NCBI GenBank assembly: GCA_018806985.1
Contig: JADANN010000364.1
Coordinates: forward strand, 2,535,001-2,599,000
Direction: 5' to 3'
Origin: Angiostrongylus vasorum
Taxonomy: Eukaryota > Nematoda > Chromadorea > Rhabditida > Metastrongylidae
Length of the DNA: 64,000 bases
Both the position numbers and the translations under genes were made by a program. Below are positions 21,637 to 34,600 of the stretch, in pieces; position 1 is the stretch's first letter, and each line of letters begins with the position of its first letter. The notes below the pieces were generated by a model. It saw nothing but the letters and a program-made list of their open reading frames with translations, had not been told where the DNA came from and ran no database searches.

Positions 21637-23134
21637 ATGTCTTGATATCGTCGCACTTTCTCTTCACCATCTTAACCCTTTCAATTTGCTCATTTCATCA
21701 CCTTAACATTCGCCTTCTACCACAACAAGCCTTCCTTGTTGTATTAACAATATAATGATTGTCTACACAGGTGGTTGTAACGAAGTAACAATGTTCTCCG
21801 CAATGTCACGCAAATCGTGAATATGAATGTGGTGACCCTAGTAGAATGTGACATTAATTAAGTAATAAATATTTACCTAGATTATCATCTTAACTAGTAA
21901 CAACCAACAACGTTCACTGGCAGATTCGCTCCACTGCTTGAGTGATGCCACTAGAATGACAGTGCTACTCGATTTCTATACATTGGCACACTATGCAGCA
22001 ACCGGTTTGGGTTAGCTCGTCTTCTTCTTGGAAAACTTCGCACACAACAAGGGTTTTGCTTAATGTGTCGGATACCATGCACGCCGCACTAGGGTGTCAT
22101 TGGCTTCATAGCACTAACCTCGTTCAATACATAATGCCTGACATGCATTGCTTAAAATGCGTCTGGTATAGAAATAATCGCCACATAAAAATCAACACTA
22201 AAGTGTTTTAACTCACTTGGAAGTTTATTAATTGCAGTGGAAACGTTCGAAAATCTTTGGCTGTGTGGCTAAGATACAAGTTCTCATCTGGGAAATTCTG
22301 TTTCTCTGTTCACAATTCACAAAAAGCTTCTTTTCACTTCTCCTTCGCCAGAGTGCTTATTCCGGATGCAACAGTAATTTGACAAGCAGGGGTTTCATCA
22401 TGGAAGAAGCGAGAGGCTAGAGACCCTTAATATATTGTTGGTGGTAGTGCTGGCCTTAAAAACTTGAGTTTATTTTCAGTCTTTCCCTTTGAGAGATTTG
22501 GCCTTTGAACGTGCTTTATCACACTCTGCCTTAAAAGTTATCACCTCATCTAATATTCCAGTGATCGACAAATTATCGTCGGTTGCTGAAAAACCACCTT
22601 TTAGCATCGTGTGCAAAAATATACGTAATGCGATTGCTGACTGAACCGCTTACACTCATTTCCTTTTTGCTTATTGGGATTATTTCTTGTACCCGTTATC
22701 ATTCAGAATACAAATCTTGGAAGTAATGTAGCGCCAACAAGAGTGGGTTATACGGCATCATGAACTATTCGCTGAGCAGAATATCACCATTCCAAAACGA
22801 TTTCAACAGCGACGTGAAGAAAGAGGATTGGCAAGGTATATTATTAAAATTCTTCCACGCAAAATTTCGAGAACGTCGTTCCGAAAACAGTGTAGACCCC
22901 TACCCCCATCTGCCATCTACGCTTCGATGATGAAGTTGCAAGTGAAAATCAAACATTAGAGAGAGAAGATCTATTGCTAGCGTATGCTAGCAGTGCGAGT
23001 GATATAGCCAGTATTCGGTTGTCAATATTTACTAAAGCAGGATAAGTTTTTAGGAGTGCTCCACTTATTTTCGAACTGACCGCCATTTAATCTTGGTATA
23101 AATGACCAATGTACGTAATTTGCTGATGAAAGAA
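21637..23134. other. No recognisable gene
   Basis: Downstream of the cln-3 stop codon. No polyadenylation site can be fixed and no further exon or repeat family is clear. Confidence 0.45.
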
Positions 23135-23556
23135 TTCGAGGTTGCTACCAAAAATTTATTTCGTTAGCGTATCGATCTCATGGTCTTCCTCATGGCCGAT
23201 GGTCTGAGTCGATTGCCCACAGTCGTTCGTATTCTTGATGTAGTATCTTCTTCGTCGCATCGAGCAGAATGTTCTTCAGTGGAGCTTTTCTTTCTTCTGT
23301 TCGCTATGTGACAGCTAATATGATAGCGACTGCTGCAGGATGGATTTCTTATTGAAATACACACCATTGTCAATGGACAATCATCATCAACGGTAATCCT
23401 GCATAAAAATATGACGACGAAACTCGAACGAGAAAATGAACGACTGTGAACCATCGGCTCAAATCATCTGCTCTTAGTAAGACGAAGACGTTGAAACGAT
23501 AACTGGATAAACTTTTTGGTAACAGCCTTGTGTTAGCTTATCAACGAAGTAGAGTA
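23135..23556. mobile_element. Family D inverted-repeat element
   Basis: Left arm GGTTGCTACCAAAAATTTAT with CGTTAGCGTATCG pairs imperfectly with the right arm (complement GGCTGTTACCAAAAAGTTTA, GTTATCGTTTC). Decayed hammerhead-like cores sit just inside both arms. The interior has the family D segment GACTGTGAACCATCGGCTC near the right end and ACTGCTGCAGGATGG. About 420 bp. Confidence 0.68.
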
Positions 23557-23574
23557 CACCTAGTGCGATCATCA

Positions 23575-24600
23575 TAATAATGGACTTGTACTCTGTAGAA
23601 GTAGGGAAACTTCTGAAGCATCGCGAAGCGTGACATACACAAAAAGCACATTATCTACATGGGTCTAGTCATAAACAGTTGAAATCGGCTCCTGTAGAAA
23701 ACATACGGGCCACCCGAGTCACCGCAGAAAGGAATTGTTTTACTACAGAACTTGGACATTGAAAGTTGTAAAAATTCTAATGCTTCACTCGGGGCCAATA
23801 TATGCAGAAAGCAAAATATTCACGTGACACTAGTTAGTAACTGCAGAAATTGCCCGCTATGAGAAATAAATTTTTCAGGATTCACCACCGAAAGCGATGG
23901 CGGTGGTATTGGGCTTGCACACTATAAAAATTGGAGGATTTTTGGGGTGTCATTCACTGCCAGTGTGTGCAAGAAGCAAAATACTTACGTGTGTCTAGTC
24001 GAAAACTGTAGGATTTGGAACCTGTGAAAAGTAGGGTTTCTTAACATTGACGACCAAAAGCCATTGTTGTGATGTCTTACTTGAACACTATAAAAACTGC
24101 AAAATTTCTGAAGCTTGATTCTAGTTAACGTATGCAAAAAGCATGATGTCTTCGTGTCTAGTCAGAAGCGGTAGGAATGGCACTCTACAGAAACACGCGG
24201 TATGACTGAAATCAACACCGAAAACGATTGCCATATTATAGAACTTGAAGACCAGATAGAAAGTTTCTGATGAATCATTCAGTGTTGGTGCATGCAAAAG
24301 GCAAAGTATCTATGCGGGGCCTACTGTGAAGCGAGAGGGAATGACCTTCATGGAGGCAGAAATTTTGAGCGCAATCGCACCGAGTGAGATCTTCCAGGTA
24401 ATGAAGGTTGGCACAGTAGGTAACAGAAAGTTTCTGGGGCTTCATTCGTGGCTAATACACGTCCAAAGAAAAATATACGTGGATGTGGCCAGTGTTTGTC
24501 GGAATTGACTTCTGTAGAAACAAATTTCTCAGTGGAATCTCCATCGAGGCCGATTATCGTGATATTGCACTTCTACTTTAAGGAAGTTAGAAATGCTCAA
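23575..24600. repeat. Diverged tandem array, about 166-bp period
   Basis: A landmark GCAAAAAGCA-like decamer, followed some 15-20 bases on by TCTAGT, recurs at about 23,638, 23,804, 23,969, 24,134, 24,294 and 24,462, giving spacings of 166, 165, 165, 160 and 168. Between landmarks each unit also carries an ACTTG..ACTGTAAAAAT-like segment and TTTCTGAAGCTTCATTC-like segment. Units differ from each other substantially, so the array is old. The 60-codon frame inside it is not a gene. Confidence 0.8.
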
Positions 24601-25227
24601 TTTCTTCCTTGAGGTTCTTTGTTTTTCGAGTGAGAATGCTGATGCTGTTCCATCCCTTTTGAATGAAGTGCAGAACCAAGTTTGAGCTCGTTGCTTGTAG
24701 TCACTGGCTGTTTGCTGCACATCTGTTGTACCTCTTTAAAGGACGGCTATTTATACACGACAAATACAGAGACCAATGAATATTTGCTTCATACGTAGAA
24801 AATAGAGAGGCTCTTCAGTTGATGTGAGGAAGGCACAACTGTAATTTGTATAACAACTATATAGACGAATAAGATCCTCTACGCGATCGATGGACTTCTC
24901 GACAAATCCGAAGGCAATACTCACCCAGTGAGTTTTTTGTAGACAATAAATAGAATTGTTCGACCTGTTAACGCTACGCAATTTAAAAAATGTTGCGATA
25001 AGATCTCCAGTCAAAGAGGTCTCAAAAGGCACGGTTGTTTTGGAGTTGAACGCACTGTTCTACTACATTCCCTGCCTTTGAACACATTGGCACAAGAATC
25101 TCATTGCGTTAGTTAATATTGTAAAGAGACCACTTTCGCAAAATATATGTATATCTCTGTTAGCTTTTTTATTTTCTGCCTACTGCAATTTTTCACGGCA
25201 GGGTATTAAGCGAAATACAATTACAAC
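24601..25227. other. No recognisable gene
   Basis: Nothing supported on either strand. A 93-codon minus frame has no splice context or family motif. Confidence 0.4.
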
Positions 25228-25440
25228 GTTGCTGAGATATTTTCAAAATTCCGGACTGCAGCTGTCTGCGGAGGTGAACAAACGCGCTATTTTCCTTTCC
25301 GGGGAGCAACGCGTTCACCACCACACTATGCGGGCCCTTCGTTTCGCCTGTCTCAGCTAGTTCTCTCGATCACTGCCATCAGCAGTCGCCCGTCAACGGG
25401 ATTGATCTGGGGAGCCCAAATCGGCATTGTACTCAGTTAA
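25228..25440 (-). repeat. SINE family B copy
   Basis: Reverse orientation; GAGATATTTTCAAAATTCCG end, complement of the tRNA-like boxes (GTGAACAAACGCGC, ACGCGTTCACCACC), TTCGCCTGTCTCAGCTAG and CAGTCGCCCGTCAACGGG. Confidence 0.85.
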
Positions 25441-26040
25441 GCTAAGGTTGTAGTTGAAATCACAAAGTTAACTTTTTATTTGTTTGGTAGCTTGGTCCTT
25501 TGCTTTGGTAGTATATAGTTTTCGAGGTGCTATTTTTCATAGTAGTAGGTGTCATCCTTTTTATACACAGGGTGTAGGAAACTTTTATTCGGTTGCAGTC
25601 CTTAAACCGGGTGTATTTTCTTGTAACCTCTTGAACAAGAACGTTTTTCAAAGCTCTCCTGAACTGATAGTTCTTGTCATCTTGTCAACTGAGTCACCGT
25701 TTTAACACCGCGACCTAACACCACGGAAGCAGTTTGGAGATCAAGTTTTGCTTCTTATATTAGTTTCTAAGGCGAATCTGTGCCTTTAAATAAGATAAAT
25801 ATTATTGATTGGTGCGGTTTGTATAGATATTTCTCTTTTGGAGGCACTCCAGTTGTGCTTCGCAGAAACAGTCAAATGTTTCTTGAAACCAAAAAATTTT
25901 TTTATATAGTGATGGAGTAATAGACGATAAGGTTCCGTCTGTAAAGAAGAAGAAGGTGATCACTTAGTAATTTTTACTGTTTTGCCTTCTTCCAGTCAAC
26001 GGGTTCCAATCTTCAGATTAAACATGCGGTAAAATGGCAT
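25441..26040. other. No recognisable gene
   Basis: Short open frames on both strands without splice support or known motif. Confidence 0.4.
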
Positions 26041-26330
26041 AGAAGTGACGAAGAATTCTGCTAACGTTTCGAGGGATTCGTCTTCAGATACGATTGGCCC
26101 GAGTCGATTGTACCAGCCGCTCGCTCTTGCTATTTGGTTCCTTGTAGTTGTGTCGAGTAGAATTTTTTGGAGTGGAGAGGAAGAGGTTGAAAAATGGTCC
26201 GTTTTGAAGAGTACTGGTTTCCTACCTGCTACCTGGTGTAAGACCGACTACTGCAAGATGGAATGGCCGCATGATTTCACATCTTTATCGGCAGACAATC
26301 AGCAATAACCATTAGTTGTGGTTGAGAATC
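26041..26330. mobile_element. Family D left end
   Basis: Complement of a hammerhead-like core (CTAACGTTTCGAGG, TCGTCTTCAGATAC) followed by the family D interior (CGAGTCGATTG, GTTGTGTCGAGTAGAA, CTGCAAGATGGAATGG). No matching right arm was found. Confidence 0.6.
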
Positions 26331-26479
26331 CCTACAAGGGACCAGCTTTCAATTATTATACGTGCCATTTCGACTTCCTAGAGGATTCGCTTTCGGCAAA
26401 ATGAGATGGTAATATGCGGAATCTGTTTTTTATAGCTGCAGCAGAGAGATATTTTTACCTGTGGCCCATGAAGGACGAG

Positions 26480-27072
26480 GCATAAAGAGTTCTTCGTCGA
26501 CGAATTCCTAAAAGATGCTCCATGCATTTGATTTATCATGTCTCTTAAAAGTAATTAGATGCATGTTTGGCGTATGCAGTGACCGTAGGGGGAATCACCT
26601 ATATATGGATTCAGTGTATCGGCGACATGCGGAGGTCCAATAATGTACCTATTCATTATCTTTGCTTATTTAAGAATTTAAACGATGTTGTTTAATGCGA
26701 CAATGAAATCGAACCGAGTTGAGTGGAACACCGCTATATCATAGTCTACGAAAACGCGCATTACAAGAACTAGCCGACAATCGACTCGAATCATTGCAGA
26801 TCTGAAACATACGTTGGCTCCAGAGAGTTGTTCCACAATGAAGACGTTGATATCCTCCGTAACGTCATCAGTAAGCCAAGATGTTGAATATCCACGCTTC
26901 AAAGTAGGATGAAAATCGTTGCGAAAGTATCAGGTCATGATGTTTCATTCTTTCAGATAAGTCTAGTGCCATTTTACCAAGGTGTGGCTTGTTTAACATG
27001 GCGCGCTGAATTGAAGCAGCAACCGTGCTCATTGCTGAGCATCTCTAACCACTGTGCTACATAGGAATGGCT
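26480..27072 (-). repeat. SINE family A copy, interrupted
   Basis: The 3' half (26.48-26.63 kb) and the head (26.95-27.07 kb, with GATAAGTCTAGTGCC and CATCTCTAACCACTGTGC) are separated by about 300 bases. The insert contains CAATCGACTCGAATCATTGC, a family D-like segment, so a degraded element probably landed inside the SINE. Confidence 0.62.
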
Positions 27073-27111
27073 TGACATTCCACTGCTAAACATCGATATA
27101 TCAATTTTCAG

Positions 27112-27425
27112 TCGAATATGGTATGATATTCAAACGATGGTGTTGCTAGTAGCGAGACCACTTGAAGACTATGTAGTTTTCGCAAAACCTCACATTGACG
27201 TTGTCATCGAAGTGACGACAACTCGAAGTGCAAATTTCGAATGAACCATGCGGTGAGGAGATTTACGATAGGTCCGAGGCGATTTATCTTCCTCCTGGCG
27301 CGCCTGTCCACCTCTCATGCGCCCCTCATTGGCGAAGATTTTTCGCACATTGTCCTGACAATATACCGCTTTCGTTCTTTACCCTAACTATTAATCCGCC
27401 TGTGTTATATTGTTGCAAATAAAGC
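27112..27425 (+). CDS. Candidate coding segment, frame-broken
   Basis: After an ATTTTCAG acceptor there are 43 open codons to a stop at 27,244 (WYDIQTMVLLVARPLEDYVV and PHIDVVIEVTTTRSANFE). An overlapping second frame then stays open with GC-rich, coding-like content (EPCGEEIYDRSEAIYLPPGA, PVHLSCAPHWRRFF). The two read as one protein if a single-base shift occurred near 27,235. I do not recognise the family; the second part faintly resembles an Ig strand before its cysteine. Confidence 0.33.
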
Positions 27426-28600
27426 TTATCCATATCGAAAGGATGCGCGTCCGATGAGTCATGTCCACCGTGAAATTCGTAGAATTTCCACCGCCACCTA
27501 GTTCAAAGTCATGTGAGTTCGTGCTGTTGCTCAAGAACTCGACTAAAATGTGTTACATCCGACATTATGTTTGTTGCGGAAAATTTCGAATCCTTCCCAT
27601 ATTCTGCTTTTCAGCGATATCTGACCCAATCCGTCGTAGGAATATAGCGCAGAACTAGGCTATTTTTATGGAATCATTCTCCGACGTACCACTGCAGTTC
27701 AGTGAAATGCTCGGTTTCTGAACGTGATCGCAGCAGTCACACTAATTCTTCGCTCCCACCCGTCTTTTTGAGTTTCGCGTTCCAAAATTTAGTTTCCTCT
27801 TCTTCTTTCTCTTCACCAATTTGTCAGTGAGCGAGGGGGAGAAATCCATGGAGCACTTGTATTGTGCCAACGAATGAGACAAACAATATCACCAGATCAA
27901 TCCATGAAACCACTAACTCCTTATTACTTCTTTCTTGATAGAAGATCATCGTCTGATACTTCGAAGTGCAGGTTTCCCAACAACGATTGCTGAAACTTTT
28001 CTTTTAATGAGTTTTAGTATCGATAACACTTCTTCTGCAAGTAAGGCTCTAGGCTTGAAAAGCTCGCCCTCGTCCTTAATGCATCATTTTAAATATCTGC
28101 AACTTTTTTCTCACCCATAGAATTCTTCCTTTGCCGATTTTTTGCTCTAAAATAACGCGTGCTTGCTCAAATTAAACGGTTCGTTTACTTATGTAATCGA
28201 CGTCAACATAGTTTTGGTGTCCTGAGTTTTGTCGATGTAGTCAGTCTTTAGCAAGACGTTCAAAGGAAAGCATCTTTCTACAATAAACGACTGAGAACTG
28301 AGAAAGGTGGTATTTTGAGCTTTTCACTCACTGGTACTGTAAAATGGAGTAGGGGGAGGGAGGTGGTGTTTCCCTGAAACTACATTGTCGAATCGTCCTT
28401 AAAATTCTAAATGCATAGGGAACACTGAACATGTAGAGGAACCTTCTATCAGTATTATATTATTTTTAATCGTTATTTGTCACACTTTGTCTTTTAATGA
28501 ACTGTTTAAATCCGAATTTGTGTCGAATTATTTGCAAGGATTCAGAAAACACGTCATTTTATTGCAGATATCCTGGATGGGCTCTGAGTACTAGGACACT
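27426..28600. other. No recognisable gene
   Basis: Upstream region of the next gene. A CAT-GTGAGT donor-like site near 27,510 follows a short MSTVKFVEFPPPP frame but no exon partner was found. Confidence 0.4.
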
Positions 28601-28638
28601 CATTGGTTATCGATCCTAAAAGATATTTTCAGATATTC

Positions 28639-31600
28639 ATGGCAGTGCTATTCTTTGCCTTACTACACTATATTACTATTGCGTCATCGAAATCTGCCTT
28701 TAGCTTCTATGGTTCCTCTGCATATGGAGCCGTTCATGGAGGTCAACCGGTGGATCGGCATAGTGTTGACGGTGCGATTAAGTCGCTGAATGTAGAAGAA
28801 GATATCGAACTAAATGTGCCTCATCCCATCAACGAGGACAACGTAGCAAGCAGCAAAGATGACACCGTTAAAGAAGTCCAGGAAAGGACACTACCCATTT
28901 TGAGAGCAGATTCTGAACCGTTAAAGCCTTCCGATCAACAACAAACCACCTACATTCACGAAGACAGAACTGACAGGGATATCGTTCCCGTACGTAAGAT
29001 CCTGGAAGAAGCTGATGTTTTGAACGTTAATCATGATGAAAGAAATGTCCCAGAACAGAAAGTCGTTTTCAGAAATACCTTCACTCATGTCGAAGTGGTA
29101 CCAACAGATGCTGCGCCGGCAATAATTGCAACAACTGCCACCAGTCCACCGTTGACATCTCTCAGAGCAATGACTACTTCTACGCCAAATAGTGGAGCCA
29201 GCAAGACAACATTTGAGTTAGCTGAACAACAGATCACCGAAATTCAAACAGAAGAAAAGCCTTTAGGAGGTCGTCAGGACCTCGGGATAAACAGTGAAAT
29301 GCCAAGCACAGGAACATTTGTGATAAACAAAGAAGAAACAAAGTTAGCAATTTCATCGATTGACGACCTGTCACAGAGTAGTGTACTAGCTCCCGCCATA
29401 GGTGAAGAAAATTTAGCTGACCCACGTCATAAACTCTTAGAGCAAAAATCGAACGAGGACGATGACACTGACACATTTGTGGATTTGGATGAGAAATCTG
29501 ACATCGATATTGAGTTCCAAGACAGTGAAACTATTCCCCCAGCTGTTGTTCCCCCAACATCTACATCGACGACGTCGACTTATAATATTACGATAGATGA
29601 AAGTAGGCTTTCTTTGATAGTTTTTTCGTTAGAGTTTAACAGTCTATAACTGTTTTGAACAGGTATCTAAGTTGTAAGGGCACGGGTGGCGTAGTGGTTG
29701 GAGGCGCGCTGCAACGCATCGATCCCGCGCCCTTGCCCCACCAAGCGTTCCATCCTTCCGAGGTCGGCAAATTAGTACCAGACTTGTCTGGGAGGGTAGT
29801 AGCACTGACTCGAAACATCGGTAGGCCACCGCGAGTCATTGTGAAGGCCAAATATGCATTCGAAACGATGCTTAGTGAAGTCGAATGCATGGTGCATCCT
29901 TCAGGGATTGATCAACGCCGAGAGCTTTATTGTTTATCCTTTATCTAAGCAGTGCTAAAAATAAGTTCAATAACGGTAAATATTTCGGAAGTAGTTCCAA
30001 AACACGAGCATGTTTGGGATTGTTTCCAAAAAGAAGGCACTATCACTCAGAAGTAAATAATGTATTAAGAAAAAGTGATTGTCAACGTACCATCGAGTAA
30101 GTACATGCGTTATAAGGGCACAGTTTAGAGCGGGGATAAAACTGGACACCTGTATGATTTTCCTTCGAGAAAATAGGACGAAGGTTTTATGATATCAATC
30201 GATCCTTCAAGAAACGACTCTGGAAGCTAGAAACTATTCAGGTCCGATGACTGGTAACGAAATCTTCAATCTGGTTATGTTATTCATCACGTTGTTACCA
30301 GATGTCGACGAGCCAAGCATGTGGTCGAAAATAATCGCAGGCTTACAGGTACCTACTACTAAAGATTTGTAAAATTGTCCTTGCCTTTCTAATGAGCGAT
30401 TAGCACCTTATACGAAGTATTTCTGCGTTCAAAATGTGTTTCATAACCACTTCCTGGATTGAATTTCTCATTAAATTCTTCTGATGCTACGGATAAGAAT
30501 GACTTTGTGGTATCTTTCTTTTTTTCAATGTTCAGTCTCACCGCCTGGAGGCGATGATGCCATTTCTCTAATTGTTGAGTCCCGCGCAAATGTAAGAAGA
30601 AGGAGTTCGTTAAAGCATGTAATAGTGGCGTGTATTGCGATTTTTTAGCAAATTTGTTTGCCATAAACAGAAATATCGGCCCCTTATACTTTTTGCAGCA
30701 TCATCTCCATCTGTTTTTAACCCTTCTTGCAGAGCTTCTCATTTCTCACTGGTCACTACACAGTGTGGTATCTTTCTGACCCTATAATAGCATTACATTA
30801 AATTCTTATGGAGTGTGGAAGCAAATGGGCTACGTAGTCACTACGTTCGGAGATGGGTTCTTGCCAATGTAGCACAGAAGACTCAAGGAAACTGCTGAGT
30901 CGCCATTTTCGTAAATAAAATGGTGTGAAAGCAGATGGGAAAGATGTTTGAGAAGATCGAGCGGATGTGCGTGTGCCTTTTCCACAGGAGTGTTGGATGA
31001 AGTTATTGTTTCTTCTGAACGTTAGATGTCAGCCATCTTACTCATCTAATTGTTAACATGCTCTTCCAAGTTTGTGTTGGTTCAGTTAGCACTGCTGCTT
31101 TCTTTCGTTAAGGTACTCTTCGATCGCTTCTCTTAACGAATCTGTAGGTTCTGGTTTAAGTTAGTAGTTACCAGCGACCTGCACAACTCTAGAGGGCTTC
31201 TTAACAGCGCTGGAAAGCTTTTGGAGGCAGAAATATCTTTAATACCCTCACGGTCTTAGCATAATTATCGATATCACTGCGTTGAATGAGGCAATTGCTA
31301 ATCGCACCATTTATCCGAAATTTCGATAAGGCAGCCTTTCAAGAACTTGCTCTTAAAGCAAAGCAAATTGGTTTTTCAAAATTTACATCTCCTGTGCCTT
31401 CGTCATAATGGGAAGTGTGAACGTGCTTATCCAGTTTGCTCTTGAAACAGTTGCAAAATCACTCACTCAAAGAACGATTAGAATGTGCCCGATTGCGTTA
31501 TTATACCTTCCAACGACCGACTCACGTTCTTTTTCCGGAAATGAGACTTCTTGAACAGGACACTCTCTCATCCCTATAGTTCTATTCCATTCTATGGATC

Positions 31601-34600
31601 TGAATGTGAAGTTCACTAGACATTCTCCATATGGCAAGTTAAGCAAAATATTCCACAAGTGATCACGTGGAAAGGTCAGCTTTTCTACAAGATTTATCTA
31701 AGTACATATCTCACCCTCTGTGAGGCATAACTTTGATTTTTTAGGCGGATGGTAATGCTAAAACTTTCATTTGTTCCATTCTTTTCATCGTAAACGCTTG
31801 ATGGTCTTTTATCATCGAAACGGGGTTCAGTGGGAGTTGTTTTTTCGCCATAGCCGTTCCGATGACGATAGGCTAGATTTCTTTCGATCACACCATCAAT
31901 TGTTTAGGTACTCAGTTAAGTAAAGGTTATGTTCAAAGTAAGCATGATGCCTTTTTGTTCAAATCGTTCCACACCATGTCATATTCACTCAGCAGTTACT
32001 CGACTGCAAACTTTTTGCACAAATTGGCAAGCAGAATATCATATATATGTAGGCACACTTAATAACTAGGTAAACTACGTCACTATGTTGGTACATCTTG
32101 TAACAGTTCCCAGGATCGACTTTCTATTAACCTCGGGATTGGAATATGAATGAATTATCTTCCAATGAGGAAGATTAGAATAGCTGATTATAGTCGCATA
32201 AGGTTGATGACTGCAGTCATGAATAGCAACGAGGAATGCCTGTGACTCTAATCAGATGCTCTTCACTAATGGAAGTCATGTAAAAACGGCTCTGAAGAAG
32301 GCGATACTGCCGAAACGTCAGCTGCTGTTGTATTGTATTTTTTCTATGGAAATAAATGTATGCTGTTTAACAACCTCGCGATTGCTTAACAAGAAAACGA
32401 CGCATTCATACGTCACTATGATTAAGTAAAGCGTAGTCCCATCCGATGCAGCAGAAATAAAAGGTTCGCCTTTTGAATCTATTGCTTCTCGTGCTAGTAT
32501 TGTGTACGGTCACATGAGCGTTTGTATTCCTACCAGTGACCTCTAAATGCATTACAAAACAACGACACAAAACTGCTCTTCCAGGTAAGGAAAGCTACTA
32601 AACTCTATCAATATTTCGCCAAGATTGAGAAGAGTTGCTCGATTTCCTGTTCCTCAGAAGAGAGAAAATTCTTTCTGATCTTTGGAGTTTAATTGAAAAA
32701 TGACAATCTTTAGAATGTCAAGGCATGTCGACGACGATTTAATCGAGTTTGTCCGGATTTCATCATCTTATCTTTTGTTCTCTTCTTTTTGTCTTTTGTC
32801 TTTTGTTATCGGAGAAGTAGGTTTTAAGAAATTACATGCACTTTCTTCAAGCTGAGAATCAACGAATATGAGAACTGAAACAAATTCAGTGTGCGCTTCG
32901 TGACTGCCGTAACGCCTTTCCACGTCTCACCACTGTTGCCACTCCAATCGGCAACGGAACGTTCATAATTCGACGAGCACGATCAGAATGTCTCTGTGTG
33001 GTAAGCAAATTTGTAATCCCAGAAAAAAGTCGTTAGAACGTTGTGAAAATATTTCATGTCCACACGTTGGCAGGTTCGATTTCTGGCACATCCTACCTAA
33101 ATTCATCAAATGTCATGCAATTGCTTTTTATTACTTTTCGTCACACAGAATAAATCAATACCTTCTTTGATGCTTGTTTGGCCCGTCTTCACCAGTTGTG
33201 CAGGCTCCAGCATAATTTCCATTTTCCGGAGAGTTGCTAGTATAGTCATTGTGGTTCCCTGAAGTCCCGAGGACATCTTGACCAAAGTTTGTCTCAGGTC
33301 GTCACCATCACAGGCAGTCGCAGCCTTGTGAGTCAGAGGGAGATTTGCCACCATGCGACAACTTTGGTACCAGAACGGTGACGGATTCTGGTATTCGTTT
33401 GCTCCTAGCCGAGCTTCCTGAAAGAAACGCTGAACTTCTTTTCAGCTTGGGAGACTCTGGCGGGGAATGAATTCCCCCGCTGTACATCGCAGTCCGACAT
33501 CCAGGAACACCTCCCAGCCACGCCGAGGCGGTGAACCGTTAGGAGGAAATCAAAATCATCTTTTCGCTTTCTTTTTCATCATTCGCGAGGTTGCTATACA
33601 GCACGCGTTCACTTCCGTACAAAAAACACATACAGCACAACAGTAGTTCAATTTATAACGTCAAACGCTTTAATAACACAGACAGAGAGTCTCTATGGTA
33701 AATCAACACTGTTTGTTTCGAAAATCTCTAAACGGAACCCAACGAATATTGCCGTCGTCCACTTCAGGATAAATACACATAACAAAAACCTCAAAAGTGT
33801 GTACATAACACAGGTTGGCCAATCATTTCAAGAACAGTTGTTTTTCTGTTTTCAATTTTCATTTAGTCTTTGCACAGGTTTCCTTATTGGGTTGGCACTA
33901 AATAATGCATAGTCTTTAAGTATCATAATGTGTCATTATCACTTCTTGAAATTATTTTAGCAATAGTGGTTTAAGTCTCCGTTTCGGCATTTTCTGACCA
34001 CAAGTTTGCTTCAAAAGAGTTTGCTTCAATCTACAATATAATCTGCACAATGATAGATCGTGGGCTCGGCTGAAGATTGAGTGTTTTCCAAGAAAAAACG
34101 TGGGGAAGCTGTTCTGATCAATTATGGGGAGGGTAGAGAGTGGTCGTAGGTTTTCTCGAAGTAGACATAGGTGAACACAGGCAAGTGTACAGTTCATAGT
34201 CAGGTAAGAATTCATGGATATGATTACGTGCAAACAGAAGTTACGACTCAATTTAAGTATTAAAAACAGCATATCTCGCTCTTGAAGACTCTCACCCAAC
34301 TCTTAGAGCAAACCCAAAGTTAATCGTAGGGCCATGTTTAACTCCGTCAGCCATCCTGGATGTCTCTTTATGGCAACTTACCATGCCCGCAAGTGTCTTA
34401 TTAATATGATCTATAGTTCGGCGTAGTAATTATTTCTAATTCCGAAAAGTCACAGCATCTCAATGCTAACTCGGTGCTGGTCTCCACTTTAATCTGTCCA
34501 TGGAATTCCGAGGGTTTCTCTTCCTATTGCAATTTAGTGTTCCAACCGTGATTACTCTTGACAAGCCATCATATTCGTACCCACGTTCATGGAAAGTAAT

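Noticed and set aside
28603..28638. Extension of the Ser/Thr-rich protein upstream of its ATG
   Set aside because: The longer frame starts at TTG and crosses a TTTTCAG acceptor; the ATG right after it begins a proper signal peptide.
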